Shown here piece after piece: positions 32,465 through 44,674 of a DNA stretch of 64,000 bases. The notes below the pieces were generated by a model. The model saw only the letters and a list, made by a program, of their open reading frames with translations, had not been told where the DNA came from and made no database searches. The position numbers were made by a program, and so were the translations under genes. The stretch is taken from assembly GCA_026214975.1 (NCBI GenBank), contig CM047808.1, positions 61,468,583-61,532,582 of the forward strand. The letters are read 5' to 3'. The DNA comes from Gentiana macrophylla (lineage: Eukaryota; Streptophyta; Magnoliopsida; Gentianales; Gentianaceae). Within the stretch, counting starts at the first letter, position 1. Each line of letters starts with the position of its first letter.

Positions 32465-33838
32465 TATTGGTCCCAGAGAAGGGTAAGTATATATTCAGAG
32501 GGGGGTGAATGACTATATATGGATTTCAAAACCATTTCTTGATGTAAAGCTTTTGTGCAGTGGATAAAACCCTTTCAGAAGTTGTTTCAAAGTAATTAAC
32601 CAAAGACACACAATCGAAATAAATAACAGAAAGTGTCGAATTGTAAAGTGCATAAAGTAAATGAACCCAAAAACTTATAGTGGTTCAGGGTGGTGTAATC
32701 CCTTAATCCACTCTTCTCCAATGATGGTTGGAGGAATTCACTAATGTTTTTCACCACTACAATAGTTATGATTGTCCTTTGCTACACAAGATTCACAATC
32801 TACAAACTATCACTCTCTGGCTACACAGCTTTAGTGATTGAGTCTTCACATACTGCTTCTTAAGAACAAATCCTTCCACAGCTATCAAACTTTTGCAATT
32901 CTTTCTCAGTTGGACTGATTCAATTGATGATCAGAAAGATGTTAATTGGATTCACAAAACTTGATCAATACTCAATTCTGGGTTTGACTTTTAAGGCTCT
33001 ATTTTCTGACTGATTTTCTGGATATTGCATTGAAGTTCATATATGAAGGCTTGTAATTTTGACAGAATTTTGGTCCTTTGAAAATATGAATAAAATTGTT
33101 TTTTATTTCTCATTCTTTTTGTCAATGCCTTCTATTTATAGCCGTAAATCCCTTGATTTTGAAATTCCGTCCATTGGCTATTTAATGTACCGAATAATCC
33201 TCAATCCTGTCTTGATTCGATCTTCCTTGATTTCAGTGACCCGGATTTTAATCAAACGTTCATCATAAAATCCGTCCTTAAATGATTCTGCATTAATTGA
33301 TTGATCTTCCATATTTTCCATGTTTTTGTAATAGCTTACATCACTTAGTTGTTTCTTCTTTACTTCTATGGCTAAGTGACTTCTTAACTTGATTGCTTCT
33401 GTAGTTACTTCACAGTCAAGTGACTGCTTTTACTTGGTTGCGTTATCTTTACTAAGTTGTTGTTTCTCCGCTCTTATTTATCAGCCGATAATCATTTGCT
33501 TCACTGATCCTTGGTTTTGTGTGAGATCAGTGTACACCATATTAAAGAAAACTTTGAGTTTCATCACTTGTGACATATTTTAGACTTACCCAATGTCATC
33601 ACAGACTTCCTTGGTTGTAAGACGGTCCATAGGTCTTCACTTCACTGTGATGGTGCCTTGGCTGTCTTCACTATGCTTGTCTTACTGAGCTGGCCTACCA
33701 GTCTAGTACAGTGCTTGTCTGACTAATCCTATAAAAGATGTCAGTCTTCTAAGTAAAACCTATACAATTAATTCTAACTTATTTCAGACTTGTTTTAACA
33801 GGTATAATGGCCATCATGAAAACTATAACATGTTTATA
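32465..33838 (-). repeat. copia-A 3' LTR (about 1.37 kb)
   Basis: On the minus strand it follows the tract AAAAAAGGGGAAAT (33857-33844) and ends GGGACCAATA at 32465, where CA has become TA. CACCCCCCTCTG near the end matches the other Sirevirus-like LTRs. The 3' UTR before it (GAGGGTTTTGTCATCATC) corresponds to copia-B GAGGGTATTGACAACATC. Open frames inside (for example near 33059-33583) are accidental. Confidence 0.75.
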
Positions 33839-33965
33839 AAAATTTCCCCTTTTTTGATGATGACAAAACCCTCTTAAGCCTGAACATAAGTAAAACATTT
33901 TCATATAGTAAACAAGAATAAAATCCATGATTATTATACATCCACAAAGGGCAAAAAGATTCAAA

Positions 33966-36411
33966 CTAAAATAAACTGGTTACACCTACTAATTCTTTCG
34001 ATTCTCTATGTATTTCATGAACTTGTAGTGTGAATGCCCATGATGTCCTTGAAATCCACTTCTGGAAACTTCCACTTCTAGTAGCCAAAGGCAGTTTCTC
34101 TAGGTTGACTACAAAGGATCTTTTATTAAAAAGCCTGTTGAAATCTGGCAAAGTCTCATGTGCCTATAGCTTGCCAAAGTAATCTTCCAGTCTTTTCTTG
34201 GCCTCAGCAATATCACCATCAGCAAGTTTTAGTTCTCTGAACATTTACCATTGTTCCTAACTTGATTTACCAGACATAGGTCTAAGTGTCCTTTTCAGAT
34301 CTTCAAATTATAATCTCCATTTCACTATAAGATCTTTGGGGCTTTTTAATTCCTTAAAGGCCTCAGCTGATCATCTCTTTTCCAGAATAGGTTCCCCCTC
34401 AGCTGGTGCTCTTTTCTGAGCTATATAATCCCTTTTTAGCTCATTGTAAATCCTTGCCATATCCACTGTTAATTCATCATCTTGGAATCCAAGACAGTCT
34501 GCCCAAGCTTCATCTTGTGGCTTATCTGGGAAATCATCATCTGGAACTTAAAAAAAATTCTCTAACACTTCTCATTGCTTCAGCCTCTTTCTCTTCTCTA
34601 TTTCTGAAATTGGTGGAATGCCTTCTTTTATGATATCTACCAGTAGAGTGAGTAGAGTGCTTTCTATTTCCACTAATTTATAAGTAACTTTGACCACCTT
34701 CACTGCCTCTGCTGGTGCTTAATCTAAGTTGATTACAAGATCCCCTTTGCTGATTCACACATCCAGGCTTTTGGTTGTTGCCTGATCTGTCACTATCATC
34801 ATCAGGTCTTCTTTGAATAGGATGAGGAAATCCAGACAAGGTTAATTTTTGGATTTCTCCCATTCTTCGTGCAGCCATCTTTGCCGCTCATCAGCTTCTG
34901 CTCTCATTTTCATTTTTCTTTCCCTTGCTCTTATCTGTTCTGCTGAGAAGTGAGGTGGCCTACTCCTACTTTCAGGCTTATCACTACCTTACCCCTTTTT
35001 GGAATTATAAGTGGCGGAGTTGCAACAGTATGTTGTTGGTGGTCTCAGCTGTAGATAGTAGACTATCCACCTTTCCTTCAATGAAAGTGAATCTGGTACC
35101 ATGCTCTCTTAAGGTTTCAGAGATAGGTTGGAGCCTGGTCCTGACAGCACTATCAAAAGCTTGCATCTCTAGAGATATATGGTCCTCAATGCCTATACAT
35201 CTATTGGTGAGATTTGTATTCATATGAGTTGTGAGTGATGTCATTTGTCCGATCACATGATTTTGCCTTCGTATATATTCAGTTACAACCTCAAATCTTG
35301 TGTTTAAAGTGGTACTCTCATCTTGTAGCGCACGTTGCATGTTTCTCAAGCATGTGGATTACTATTCCAATTCACATATCATTGAATCCACAATTGTTTG
35401 AAAAGTCTGATCAGAAATACCAACAGTTTGATGTGGCTGAACTGGTGGAACTTCAGTCTGTTGTGCTGGTTTTTGGTGTTGTAGTGGGGTGAATGCCAGT
35501 GTATGTAATGTGTCAACTGGTATAGTCAAAGTTTGATGAGAAACATCCTCTCCTTCTACATCTTCAATTACTTGAGTAGCAGAGAGGGCTTGTGAAGGAC
35601 TTGCCACCATTACCTTTGCTTTGTGCTGGGGATGGTCTTCGCTGATGTGGCAGCAGCGAATCTAGTGTCTTGGACTGGTGTTGGATCTACTGTTCTTTCA
35701 GGTGTACCAGCTGACATTTGTTGAGTGTGCTCAGCGGGTGGTATAATGCCTCTTTCACCACTTTTTTTTACTGGTGGAGTGTTCTCAGCCGGTGCACTCT
35801 TCGGATGTTCTTGTGCTACAGCAGTTTGCTGCACTGACTCAAAAAGAATCAACTTATCATCATCCATTGCATTAGCTTCTCCACTATTTCCACCATCACT
35901 GCCACCATCCTGATCATCATCATGGTCATGAACATCATCATCTCCATCATTATCATGATGATCATCATCTTCTTCAGAATGCAGCATCTTTGCTTTAGCT
36001 GCCTCAACCATTTCTCATATTTGCCTCTCATCCATGAGTCCTATCAGGCTGGTTATCCACATGAATGAGAAGAACCACACTTCTTCAGTAAATATCATGT
36101 TCAAATTTGAAAATTGGACATGTGAATCACTCAATTTCCAGTCTAGATAGTCGCCAACTCTTTTATCAATATCCCTCTTAGGGATTTCCTCAGTTTCCTC
36201 TTCCATACCATCCCCTCATCCAGTTCCTTGTTCTTCTTCTATGTGAGTGGTTTGGTCTTCCACTGTTTCTTTCTCTTCTTCATCAATAAGCACAAATTCT
36301 GCTTCAGTGCTTCTTTGCAGATTTATCCTAGTTGATGACCTAGTTCTTTTCTTTGTTCAGAGCTAGGGGCATCATTTGGTTTCCTTTTCTGGCCTGTTTT
36401 CCCCTTTTTTA
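33966..36411 (-). pseudogene. copia-A extra ORF downstream of pol
   Basis: Several open minus-strand segments follow one another with stops and shifts: IPKRDIDKRVGDYLDWKLSD (36206-36015), an acidic His/Asp-rich segment (36011-35610, EEDDDHHDNDGDDDVHDHDD), a Pro/Gln-rich segment (35610-35362), a coiled-coil-like segment (35349-35005, TRLQPISETLREHGTRFTFI) and a basic segment (34878-34678). The position between RNase H and 3' LTR is that of the envelope-like or other extra ORF of Sireviruses. No transmembrane segment or signal peptide is evident, so calling it an envelope is not supported. The conserved N-terminal domain of the copia-B extra ORF was not found here. Confidence 0.6.
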
Positions 36412-36764
36412 CGTTGGGGTTGAACACTCTGCCCACCTGCGTGGCTTCGAACAATGGCGCTTCCAGGTTGTGGTATAAGGAAATAAGTAGCATATTAACA
36501 AATACCAATTGGTTTTAGTAGAACAATAAGAACTAGATCCTAATAACTGGTAGCAGATCAAGGTCATAGGTTCGAATCCCGGCAACAACATGATATGCAA
36601 TTGAGACTAGCAGGTGCTGAGGGAGAGATTGTTGGGTTTTATCACTCTGCCCGCCTGTGCGGGTTCAAACCATGGAACTTCTACGGTGTGGTATAACGAA
36701 ATAAAGTAGAACCTTAACTAATACCAATTGGTTTTAGTAGAACGGTAAGTGCTTGATCCTAACA
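36412..36764 (+). mobile_element. Probable TRIM (terminal-repeat retrotransposon in miniature), 353 bp
   Basis: Two direct repeats, 36412-36545 (134 bp) and 36630-36764 (135 bp), share ACTCTGCCC, TACCAATTGGTTTTAGTAGA and GATCCTAA. The second has full TG...CA ends (TGTTGGGTTTT to GATCCTAACA). Between them lie 84 bp that begin with a primer-binding-site-like TGGTAGCAGATC (36548-36559, two changes from the tRNA-iMet site) and end with a purine tract GAGGGAGAGA just before the second repeat. This is the layout of a TRIM. Flanking 5-mers (TTTTA and GTTGC) do not match, so the target duplication is not confirmed. It lies in copia-A near the start of the extra ORF. Confidence 0.7.
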
Positions 36765-37397
36765 GTTGCTTCATCAAAACAACTGTTCCTAACAACCAGT
36801 TAAGTTGACTTCACTGGTACCAGTGATTGACTTGCCAAGTGAGCACACCCAAAATTGCAAAGGTTCAGTCAGTTGGTGAAGTCACTTAGCTGGTTACTCC
36901 AGTTAGCTGCTCCATATAACCTAGACAATTTCAATCGTTCCCAATTATGCTCTTAATTTGTTAAACGTTTCAAGACTGAGTGGCTTTTTGAATATATCAT
37001 CTAATTAATCTTCAGTAGATATATACCTTCAAGATTACATCTCCATTTTCCACCTGATCAATTATAAAATGATGTCTTACATCAATATGTTTTGTTCTCG
37101 AGTAGAGTACTGGATTCTCTATGATTGATATTGCTCTAGTGTTGTCACACATGATAGGAATCGTCTTCTCATCTATTCCATAATCTCATAGCTTCTGTCT
37201 AATCCACAGTACTTAAGCACAATAGCTACTAGCTGCTATACATTCTCCCTCAGCTGTTGAAGTAGTTATAGAGTTTTGCTTTTTCTAAGCCATGATACTA
37301 GTCTGCTACCGAGCATCTGACAAGTTCCTGAAGTGCTTTTTCTATCCACTTTACATCCAGAATAGTCTAAATCAGAGTATGAGATTAATTTGAATCA
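36765..37397 (-). pseudogene. copia-A RNase H
   Basis: The minus strand continues the frame broken at 39251: KLISYSDLDYSGCKVDRKST, SGTCQMLGSRLVSW and, after shifts, DDIFKKPLSLETFNKLRA (about 36945), which is the end of the copia RNase H. The catalytic strand D-x-D-Y and the conserved STSG are present. The block after about 36890 is spacer up to the TRIM. Confidence 0.85.
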
Positions 37398-39250
37398 AGC
37401 TGGATATACAGAAACCCGAATCAGGATCCGAAACACAAGAAAAACCGGATCCGGAAAAATTTCCCGTAGCTCGTAATTGCAGGGAGGGTCCTCGCAATTT
37501 CCGGAGCAATTTTTTCCATTTTTCTTCAGATCTGATTCACAGCACCGATCGAGACTCTCGATCATGCACAACGGAAGCAACGAATTGAAATTCGTTTACG
37601 ATTTTACCACGACATGATTCGCATATTTAATTAATCTAATCTATATGAAGGTTGAATTTTTACCCAACAGAAGAGAAGCCATGATTTTCCGAGTTGTACC
37701 TCCAAACGACGACTTGTGGACATCGATCGCGCATTCAAACCTCCTCAAATATGCTCCAAGAAAAACTCCAAATTTTCTTCTTCCCAAAGGCTAAGGCAAG
37801 AAATTAATATTTCTTCCTTTTAGATCTAATGAGGTGCACATGATGGTGTGTCTGCTGTGTTGGGATGACTCTCTCTATATAGGAAAATAATTGAGCAAGA
37901 GAGAGTTATCATTTTCACAAGACAATTATATTTTTCCCAAAGTAAAAGATATTTACAATAAATAAGAGATAATCACCATAAATGAGATAATCATCATTAA
38001 ATGATAAAATCATTCTCTTATTTTATCCATTAATTATTTAACAAATAAATAATTAATTACACGTGTGAAATAATTCAGGAAAATTTCTTTTCCCAATTTT
38101 CTACACATGTGATTGTGCCTTGGAAAAATAGAAAATGTCTTTTCTATTTACATATTGTTTACCAAATAAATAATAATTCACATATTCAGTAAATAGACCA
38201 ACTATTTAATTTATTCTCGATGCTCCATAATACGAGAATTCACTCTCGTGTTAGGAGCCAACCCGGGGACCATGGACCTATAACTAGTAGCTACACAACA
38301 TTGAATAAAATATTCATCGAACATAATATTTTATATTCAACTTATTAATTCTGGAATTACGCCACCATAAATCCAAAACTGAATTCTATCGATTAAGATA
38401 TAACTTATTCTCAAAGTGTCGAGTCAATAAGTGTACATTGATATAATCATTACATATAGACTAACCTTCCACAGACTATCCACAATGAAGCATGAATGTT
38501 TCCATTAACCCTCTTCATTACATCTAATCCTTATTTACCATTAACTTACTAGTGATCTATTAGTTCATAACTAATATGAACTCTCGGGATCGATCAGTTT
38601 CTAGATTAACAAATAAGGGTATTGTCTTTCTACTTCCAACAGGAAGAAAGGGATTCCGTATCGGTCAGACACATTCCCAACTTTTCATTCTCGATAGAGC
38701 CAACGTGAAAGTGATTTGGACCGCTCCTCTTAGCAATCCTTAATGAACACAAATAACCCTATCTTGAAACAAGCAAGAGTCTGCAATCACTTCAGGATTA
38801 AGGTTAATCCATATATGATCAACTTGTGATAATATTGTGATTTAATAAGATTTCTCAATCATGGAATTATATGAGAAACGCAGATTAAATCGGTCCAGTC
38901 CTATATGATTACATCATAGATAAATGCCCCACTTAGATAACCAATATCGACGGTCTGGATAAGACAGTCACACCATAAAGTGTTATGGACGAATTAATGG
39001 TGGTTTAATCAATAGACCCCATACTTTGATTAAGTTCACCACGGACTAACAGTTCAAGTGTATCACCATAAACTTAATCCTCACGTGTGACACACACTAA
39101 GTTATATGGCTGCATATATATAATACAACTTAGGGTTTTCAATAGTGTATTACTTATGAGCACGAAGCAAATAATAAGATGAGAATAAATCTTTCATTAT
39201 TAATTATATAAAAAATTACATAAATTGTCTTTCGGGCACTACTTCCAACA
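37398..39250 (-). repeat. Solo copia LTR inserted in copia-A RNase H (about 1.85 kb)
   Basis: On the minus strand it starts TGTTGGAAGTAGTGCCCGAAAGAC at 39250, the same start as the 26162 and 8720 LTRs. The right flank is AATCC (39251-39255) and the left flank AATCA (37393-37397), a target duplication with one change. Removing it restores the RNase H frame (YPKDGG-F-KLISYSD). The inner left end is uncertain by a few bases. A TATATA motif is near 37873-37878 (minus). Confidence 0.87.
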
Positions 39251-40691
39251 AATCCACCATCTTTTGGATACCAAATACCAACATTCATTGTATGCTTTAG
39301 ATATTCGATGATTCTCTTAGCTGCTAGTAAGTAAGATTCCTTTGGTTGTGATTGGAATCTTGCACATACATTTGCTGCAAATGCTATATCTAGTCTGCTG
39401 GCAGTGAAGTAGAGTAGTGAACCAATAATGCCTCTGTACATCATCTGATGCACATCCTTTCCATATTCATCTTTTCCTAGAATGACTCTTGCACACATTG
39501 GTGTTTATGATGTTCCACTTGTGTCCATACCATAACTTTTTATCAAGTCCTTTGTATACTTGTCTTGTTTATGAATATGTCATCTTTCATATGTTTCACT
39601 TGTAATCTAAGAAAATAGTTGAGTTCTCCCATCATACTCAATTGAAATTTTCTCTTCATTAGATTTGCAAACGTCTCAAATAGATTTTCCTCTTATGATC
39701 CAAATATGATATCATCCATATATATTTGGACAAGTAAAGTTCTTGATCCATCATGTAACTTGAAAAAAGTCTTGTCAATGGTTCCTTTGCTGAATACATT
39801 GTTAATTAAGAATTGAGAAAGTGTCTCATACCAGGCCCTAGGTGCCTATTTAAGTCCATACAATGCTTTCTTGATTTTGTACACTTTATCTTATTTTCCT
39901 TTCATTTGAAATCTAGGGGGTTGCTCCACTTATACTTCTTCTTGTAGTAGTCCATTCAGAAATGCATTTTTGACATCCATCTGATTGACTTTGAAGTCTT
40001 TATGAGCTGCAAATGCTAGGAATACTCTAATTGCTTCCAATCTGGCCACTGATGCAAATGTTTCATCATAATATATGTCTTCTTCTTATGAGTATATTTT
40101 TGCTACCAGCCTTGCCTTGTTTTTTACAATTTCTCCTTGTTCTTCCACCTTGTTTCTGAATACCCTCTTGGTTCCAAGGATATTTGCTAGGTTTGGTTTT
40201 TCCACCAGTTCCCAAACTTCATCTTTTTCAAACTCATTTAGCTCTTCTTGCATTGTTGTTATCCAATCAACATCTTCAATAGCATCAACTATTGTTTTAG
40301 GTTCAACCTGTGACAGAAAACAAGTTAGCATTCTTTCTAGTTGTCTTCTGCTTCTGACACCAATGTTGACATCTCCAATGACTTGCTCAGTTGTATGATC
40401 TCTGAACAAGTTGACATCAGGTTGTAGTTGTGTCTGTGATGCTACCTCTTCTTGTGTATCAGCTAGTACATCTTCTTGTTCATAAGTTGCTTCATCTAGT
40501 AGTGCAGTTGGTGTCTCAGCTTCCACATAAGCTTGTCCAGAGTCTTGTTTTCTTGTCTCTTCTTCTTCTGGAGTGTGTTGATCTTCACAAATAGTGTTTG
40601 GTTCATCAAACACTACATGAATTGACTCTTCAATTACCAAGGTTCTCTTGTTTTGTACACTGAAAGCTTTGATGGTCTCGTAGTATCCCAT
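39251..40691 (-). pseudogene. copia-A reverse transcriptase
   Basis: A linker segment (40691-40400) precedes DWITTMQEELNEFEKDEVWELV and GTKRVFRNKVEEQGEIVKNK. After a stop the frame shows [31 protein letters not shown] and an intact active site IYMDDIIFGS at about 39693-39732. The end reads YRGIIGSLLYFTASRLDIAF and RIIEYLKHTMNVGIWYPKDGG, where the solo LTR interrupts. At least six stops occur, so the enzyme is dead, but the YMDD core is unchanged. Confidence 0.92.
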
Positions 40692-40699
40692 AAATATTG

Positions 40700-41094
40700 C
40701 TTCATCATCTTTTTCATCAACAGTGTAATTGATTTCTATTTAAGGAAAAACATTTTGCTCCATACATGTGTAAGTGAGATATGTTTGGTCTTCTCACATT
40801 CCACACTTCATAAGGTGTTTTTCCATGATGCTTGTTGATGACTGATCTATTCTATGTGTAGCATTCTGTGTTTGCTGCTTCTATCAAAAATCTTTTTGGT
40901 AAGCTGTCTTCTTCTATCATTGACAGCTTCTTTTAGAGTTCTAATTCTTCTGTCAGCTACTCCATTTTGTTGTGGAGTTCCTACTGCAAATAATTGATGT
41001 AACACTCCATTTTCTTCACTGATAACCTTATTTAAGAATTTTGTTCCTCTTTTGATCTAATCTTGATGATATTCAACTGTTGCTCATTTTGAAG
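40700..41094 (-). pseudogene. copia-A integrase, C-terminal part
   Basis: The minus strand directly left of copia-B reads LQNEQQ, then HQLFAVGTPQQNGVADRRIR with the third catalytic residue region (T-P-Q-Q-N-G-V-A-x-R; the usual Glu after A is Asp), and further KHHGKTPYEVWN-like sequence in shifted frames. It joins in sequence to 49939 on the other side of copia-B. Confidence 0.85.
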
Positions 41095-42857
41095 TGTTGG
41101 AAATAAAATTTATGTTTTGATAATGATTCATCACTTATTCAGTCAATGTTTTAGACACCATTGATGAAATGTCATAACTAGCTATTATAGTGCAAAGCAA
41201 AAAGATGTCTAGATATCAATGTATAGGGTTTAATAGAGTCTGATATTTGTTTAAGTTAAATCAGACAAGCACTGTAATATTTATCGGTTGAGAACTGAGA
41301 TAACAAGGAACTAAGATAACAAGAAATTGAGATAATGGGAAACTAGAAATTAGTTAAACTGGAAAACAGAGCACACCTATATGAAACTGAAGAAGATAAG
41401 TTCGCTGAGGGACACAAACTCGGTTTGCTTATCTAGAATATAGAAGAAATGAGGGTTCAAACTCAGTTGATGAAGAACTGAGGGTCACAGACTCAGTTAT
41501 TGAAGACAGAAGAACTGAGAGTTCAAATTCAGTTTATGAAGACTACGTCGAGACTGTAAAGTTAGACTTCATGCAAGATTGTGATGACCAGAACTAACTT
41601 TATGGATCTTGTATAGGGAAGCTAAGACACAAAAGGACAATAATGTCTTTGCTGATTAATTCTTTGGTGTACTCTAGTTAGATCAATAATAATCAGATGA
41701 AAGGAAGAGTACTGAGTTGTTGAAGAAGAGTAAAATTAAACTCAGTTAAAGCTCTTAGAAACTGAACTGACAATGTTCTAAGTAAATCAGTTTTGGAACT
41801 AAGGTTTAACTAAACTGAAGAAGAATCCAACCGTTACAATACAAGAATCATGATCGGAGGATATTCTATCCGTTCTGACAAGTAACGTACAAGCAAGAAA
41901 GAAGGACCAGTAACGGCTACAAGGATTCGAATTCAATCTGACCGTTAGATAAACCCCTATAAATAGACCACTTCTATCATAAGAAGAAGGGGGGGGGGGA
42001 ATTATAATAATTAGTCAAGTCAATAAAGCTCATATCAAGGGGGAAAGTAAATCAAGAGAATTCTATAAAACAATTAATTGCAAGATCAAGAAATTTCTTC
42101 AAGTGTTCATTAGTTCAAGCATATCAAGATTTGTCATTTGAAGAAATCAGAGCTGTTCATAAACTGTCTTTATCTTGAGGAAAAGCTTATATCACAATTG
42201 AATCATAGTCATTGATTCAAGTCTCAAATTTGATTCTATCAAAGGTTCTAGACTGTGAAACACCAAGAAGGTGTGAAGGACAGTTGAGTGCAGTCAGGAA
42301 GACTGTGTTTGTGATGAGCTGGTGAAGAGGCAATTCAACCCTCCAAGGACCAGTGTTTCAAACAGCTGAAGAGCAACCATTCTACTAGTTCTACAAGTGT
42401 TTAGATAGTGAAGCTAGGGATTAGTCAAGGACTATCAGTTTAGAACTTTTTGTAACCGGGCCACCTCAAAGAAGTTCAAGTGGAATTTTCCTCCGCATCA
42501 CATGGGAAGAGAGGACTGACAGGATTACACCACCTGGAACCTCTTTAATTCTTGTTTACTTACTTTACGCATTTACTTACTATATTACAGTCATAATTAT
42601 CTAGCTCTTACTTTCAGCAAACTTAAGAAACTGACTCAACACGTTATCTGATTATTCATATCTTTTAAAGGCTAAATTAATCCGCTACCAGTTAACTAGA
42701 CAAAGGATAAGTCAGTATTGACTTATACTCAGTTGAGTTAGCTTAACTCCACACAAGTTTTAACTGAACCTTAATTCGTTTTAAATCCAGTTTTTGGTGA
42801 CAAGTTTATTCACCCCCCTCCCTCTAAACTTGTGTTAGCCTTTCTAATGGACCAACA
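41095..42857 (+). repeat. copia-B 5' LTR (1763 bp)
   Basis: It starts TGTTGGAAATAAAATTTATG and ends ATGGACCAACA. TATAAATAG lies at 41958-41966, followed by a run of ten Gs near 41990. ACTGAGGGTTCAAACTCAG-type motifs are repeated at about 41450-41540. It is very similar to the 3' LTR, with scattered substitutions and short indels. Confidence 0.95.
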
Positions 42858-42859
42858 AT

Positions 42860-42871
42860 TGGTATCAGAGC
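42860..42871 (+). other. copia-B primer-binding site (initiator tRNA-Met)
   Basis: TGGTATCAGAGC, exact, two bases after the 5' LTR. Confidence 0.95.
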
Positions 42872-42961
42872 AGTTCTTTCTTTTGGAAGTGATCCAAAGA
42901 CAAACCAGTTGTTGAAAACCCCTTACTGTATCAGTTGTAAAAGCATTTCATTAAAATTCAA

Positions 42962-44290
42962 ATGAATACATCTTGAATTAGAAGTTGGCTGAATAACCCC
43001 CTGACTGACTATTTACAAATGTTGTTTCTGACTTTCAGGATCATGTATTTGAAAGTTTCAGCACTACGAGCTCACATACAAATCCAGAACCTCTTTTTAG
43101 TAATGATGTGGATATTGACTTTAACTCATATGATGATGAATCCAGAGTATTTCCATCCCTAAGTGATCTCTCAGAAGAAACTGAAAAGGAGTTGCTACGA
43201 GTAGCTGATTACATAGAAGAAAAACTGACTAAAACCATCATTGAAGATCCAACCTTCGCAAAATCCAAAGATATTGTTGAGATTCTACCCATGAGCTATG
43301 GAGGTGAAAGTGATGAGGAAATCATACTGCTAGGAGCAGCATAGGCAAATATCAATGATAAAAGGAAACAAGTTCTAAATGATGAAAATTCCTCAAATAA
43401 GAATTTATCTATCAAACAACATGAGGTAATTGCATTTACATCTAACAGTTACATCACCTAAAACAATCAGAGAAATGAAGATTTCAATAAAACTTTGGAC
43501 ATACTCATAAAGGAATTGGAGGTAATTCAGAAGAATTACGAGAATGTCAAAAAGGAGAAAAATTTATTGAAAGCTGAAGTTTCGAGATTGAATGCTGAGA
43601 TCAATTTAATCAAGGCTGATAATGGAACCAAGGTAATTCAACCAACTGATGAACTGATAGAAGTAATAAACATCACAGAATCATCAGTTGATCCCATCCC
43701 AGTGTTTAGTTCAAACATGGAAAACCATTTAGAGACAGATCTGGTTTGGGGTTTGTTAATCAGCATAATTCTAAGTTCAGATGCAATGAAATTTGTGACT
43801 GCACAACAGTCAGGAACTCAAAAAACTGATAAAATTATCAGAACTGACAAAAACTCGGCACAGCCAAATACACAAACTGACAGAACTGAAAATCAGTTGG
43901 TAAAAAACACCACAACAACAGATTTTACAGGAAGGCTCAGAAGGCTGAAAAAGGCAAGACTGATCAGAGATCGGTAAGAAAAATTTTCAAGTCATATCCA
44001 TCTAAGAATGAAGAACATTCATGGATTAACAGACTCAGAGAGAAAGGGAGACTGTTTCCCACTGATGAAGACTGGAGTGAACAATCACATCAGTTCCACA
44101 AACTGAACAAACCAAAAAGAATTAGGACAAAACAGCAAATTAAAAGTTTTTGAAAACTGACTTTACTCAGTCAAAATATCAAGAAAGGTATAAAGTCAAA
44201 AATAAAATTATATCATCTAAAACTAATCAGTTAGGACCCAAATAGATATGGGTACCGAAAATCCCTTATTTTGTTTTGCAGGAGAATATC
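42962..44290 (+). pseudogene. copia-B shortened gag
   Basis: The ATG at 42962 matches the copia-C start (SWLNxPLTxYLQ) but has a stop after four codons and a frameshift near 43030. The acidic part is open (SLSDLSEETEKELLRVADYI, DEEIILLGAA, to 43344). A second segment (43495-43977) has a coiled coil (KKEKNLLKAEVSRLNAEIN) and a basic Gln/Thr-rich tail. In the last 150 bp one frame reads TNQLGPKxIWVPK, a motif like that at the end of Sirevirus gag. The usual N-terminal copia gag domain and CCHC zinc knuckle were not seen, so the protein may be only a gag derivative. Confidence 0.75.
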
Positions 44291-44674
44291 ACTAACAGAG
44301 AACTGGAAAGGTGTGATTCACAAAACTGAGTTGTATTCAGAACTGAGTTTTTGAATTCAGTATAAATACAAGACTGAACGTGTACAGCTGGAGATACACT
44401 GCATCTACTCTATTTTCTAGCTACGGATGTGAGGAAAAGACGTGATCTTTTCTAATCTCAACTGTCCATCTTTTCCACTCATCTTCATTTTCACAATCTC
44501 AAAACATTTATGACAAGACGTTTTGAGTCCCACTCAATTCTTAACTACCCTTGCTACCATTTATAAATAACCCTAAAATTTCTTCCATAATTCTCTGCAC
44601 TTGAATTTTGAATCTACTTCATTATCTTTTTTAATCCCCAAGAATTTTCAAATTTCAATTAAATCCAGAAAACA
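44291..44674 (+). promoter_or_regulatory. Spacer with conserved TATA box upstream of the extra ORF
   Basis: TATAAATAA is at 44562-44570, 105 bp before the extra ORF ATG, in the context CTACCATTTATAAATAACCC. Copia-C has CTACCATTTATAAGTAACC at the same place, although surrounding sequence has diverged. This suggests an internal promoter giving a separate mRNA for the extra ORF. The rest of the spacer has no open frame of note. Confidence 0.5.

Noticed and set aside
33059..33583. Plus-strand open frames of 60-70 codons with hydrophobic content.
   Set aside because: They lie inside the copia-A 3' LTR and on its antisense strand; AT-rich LTR sequence gives such frames by chance.
35849..36031. Met-rich open frame (minus).
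   Set aside because: It is a shifted reading of the Asp/His-rich repeat of the copia-A extra ORF.
36569..36579. tRNA gene or SINE suggested by a B-box-like GGTTCGAATCC.
   Set aside because: No cloverleaf can be made, and the motif lies in the internal part of a structure with two direct terminal repeats. TRIM is the better fit.
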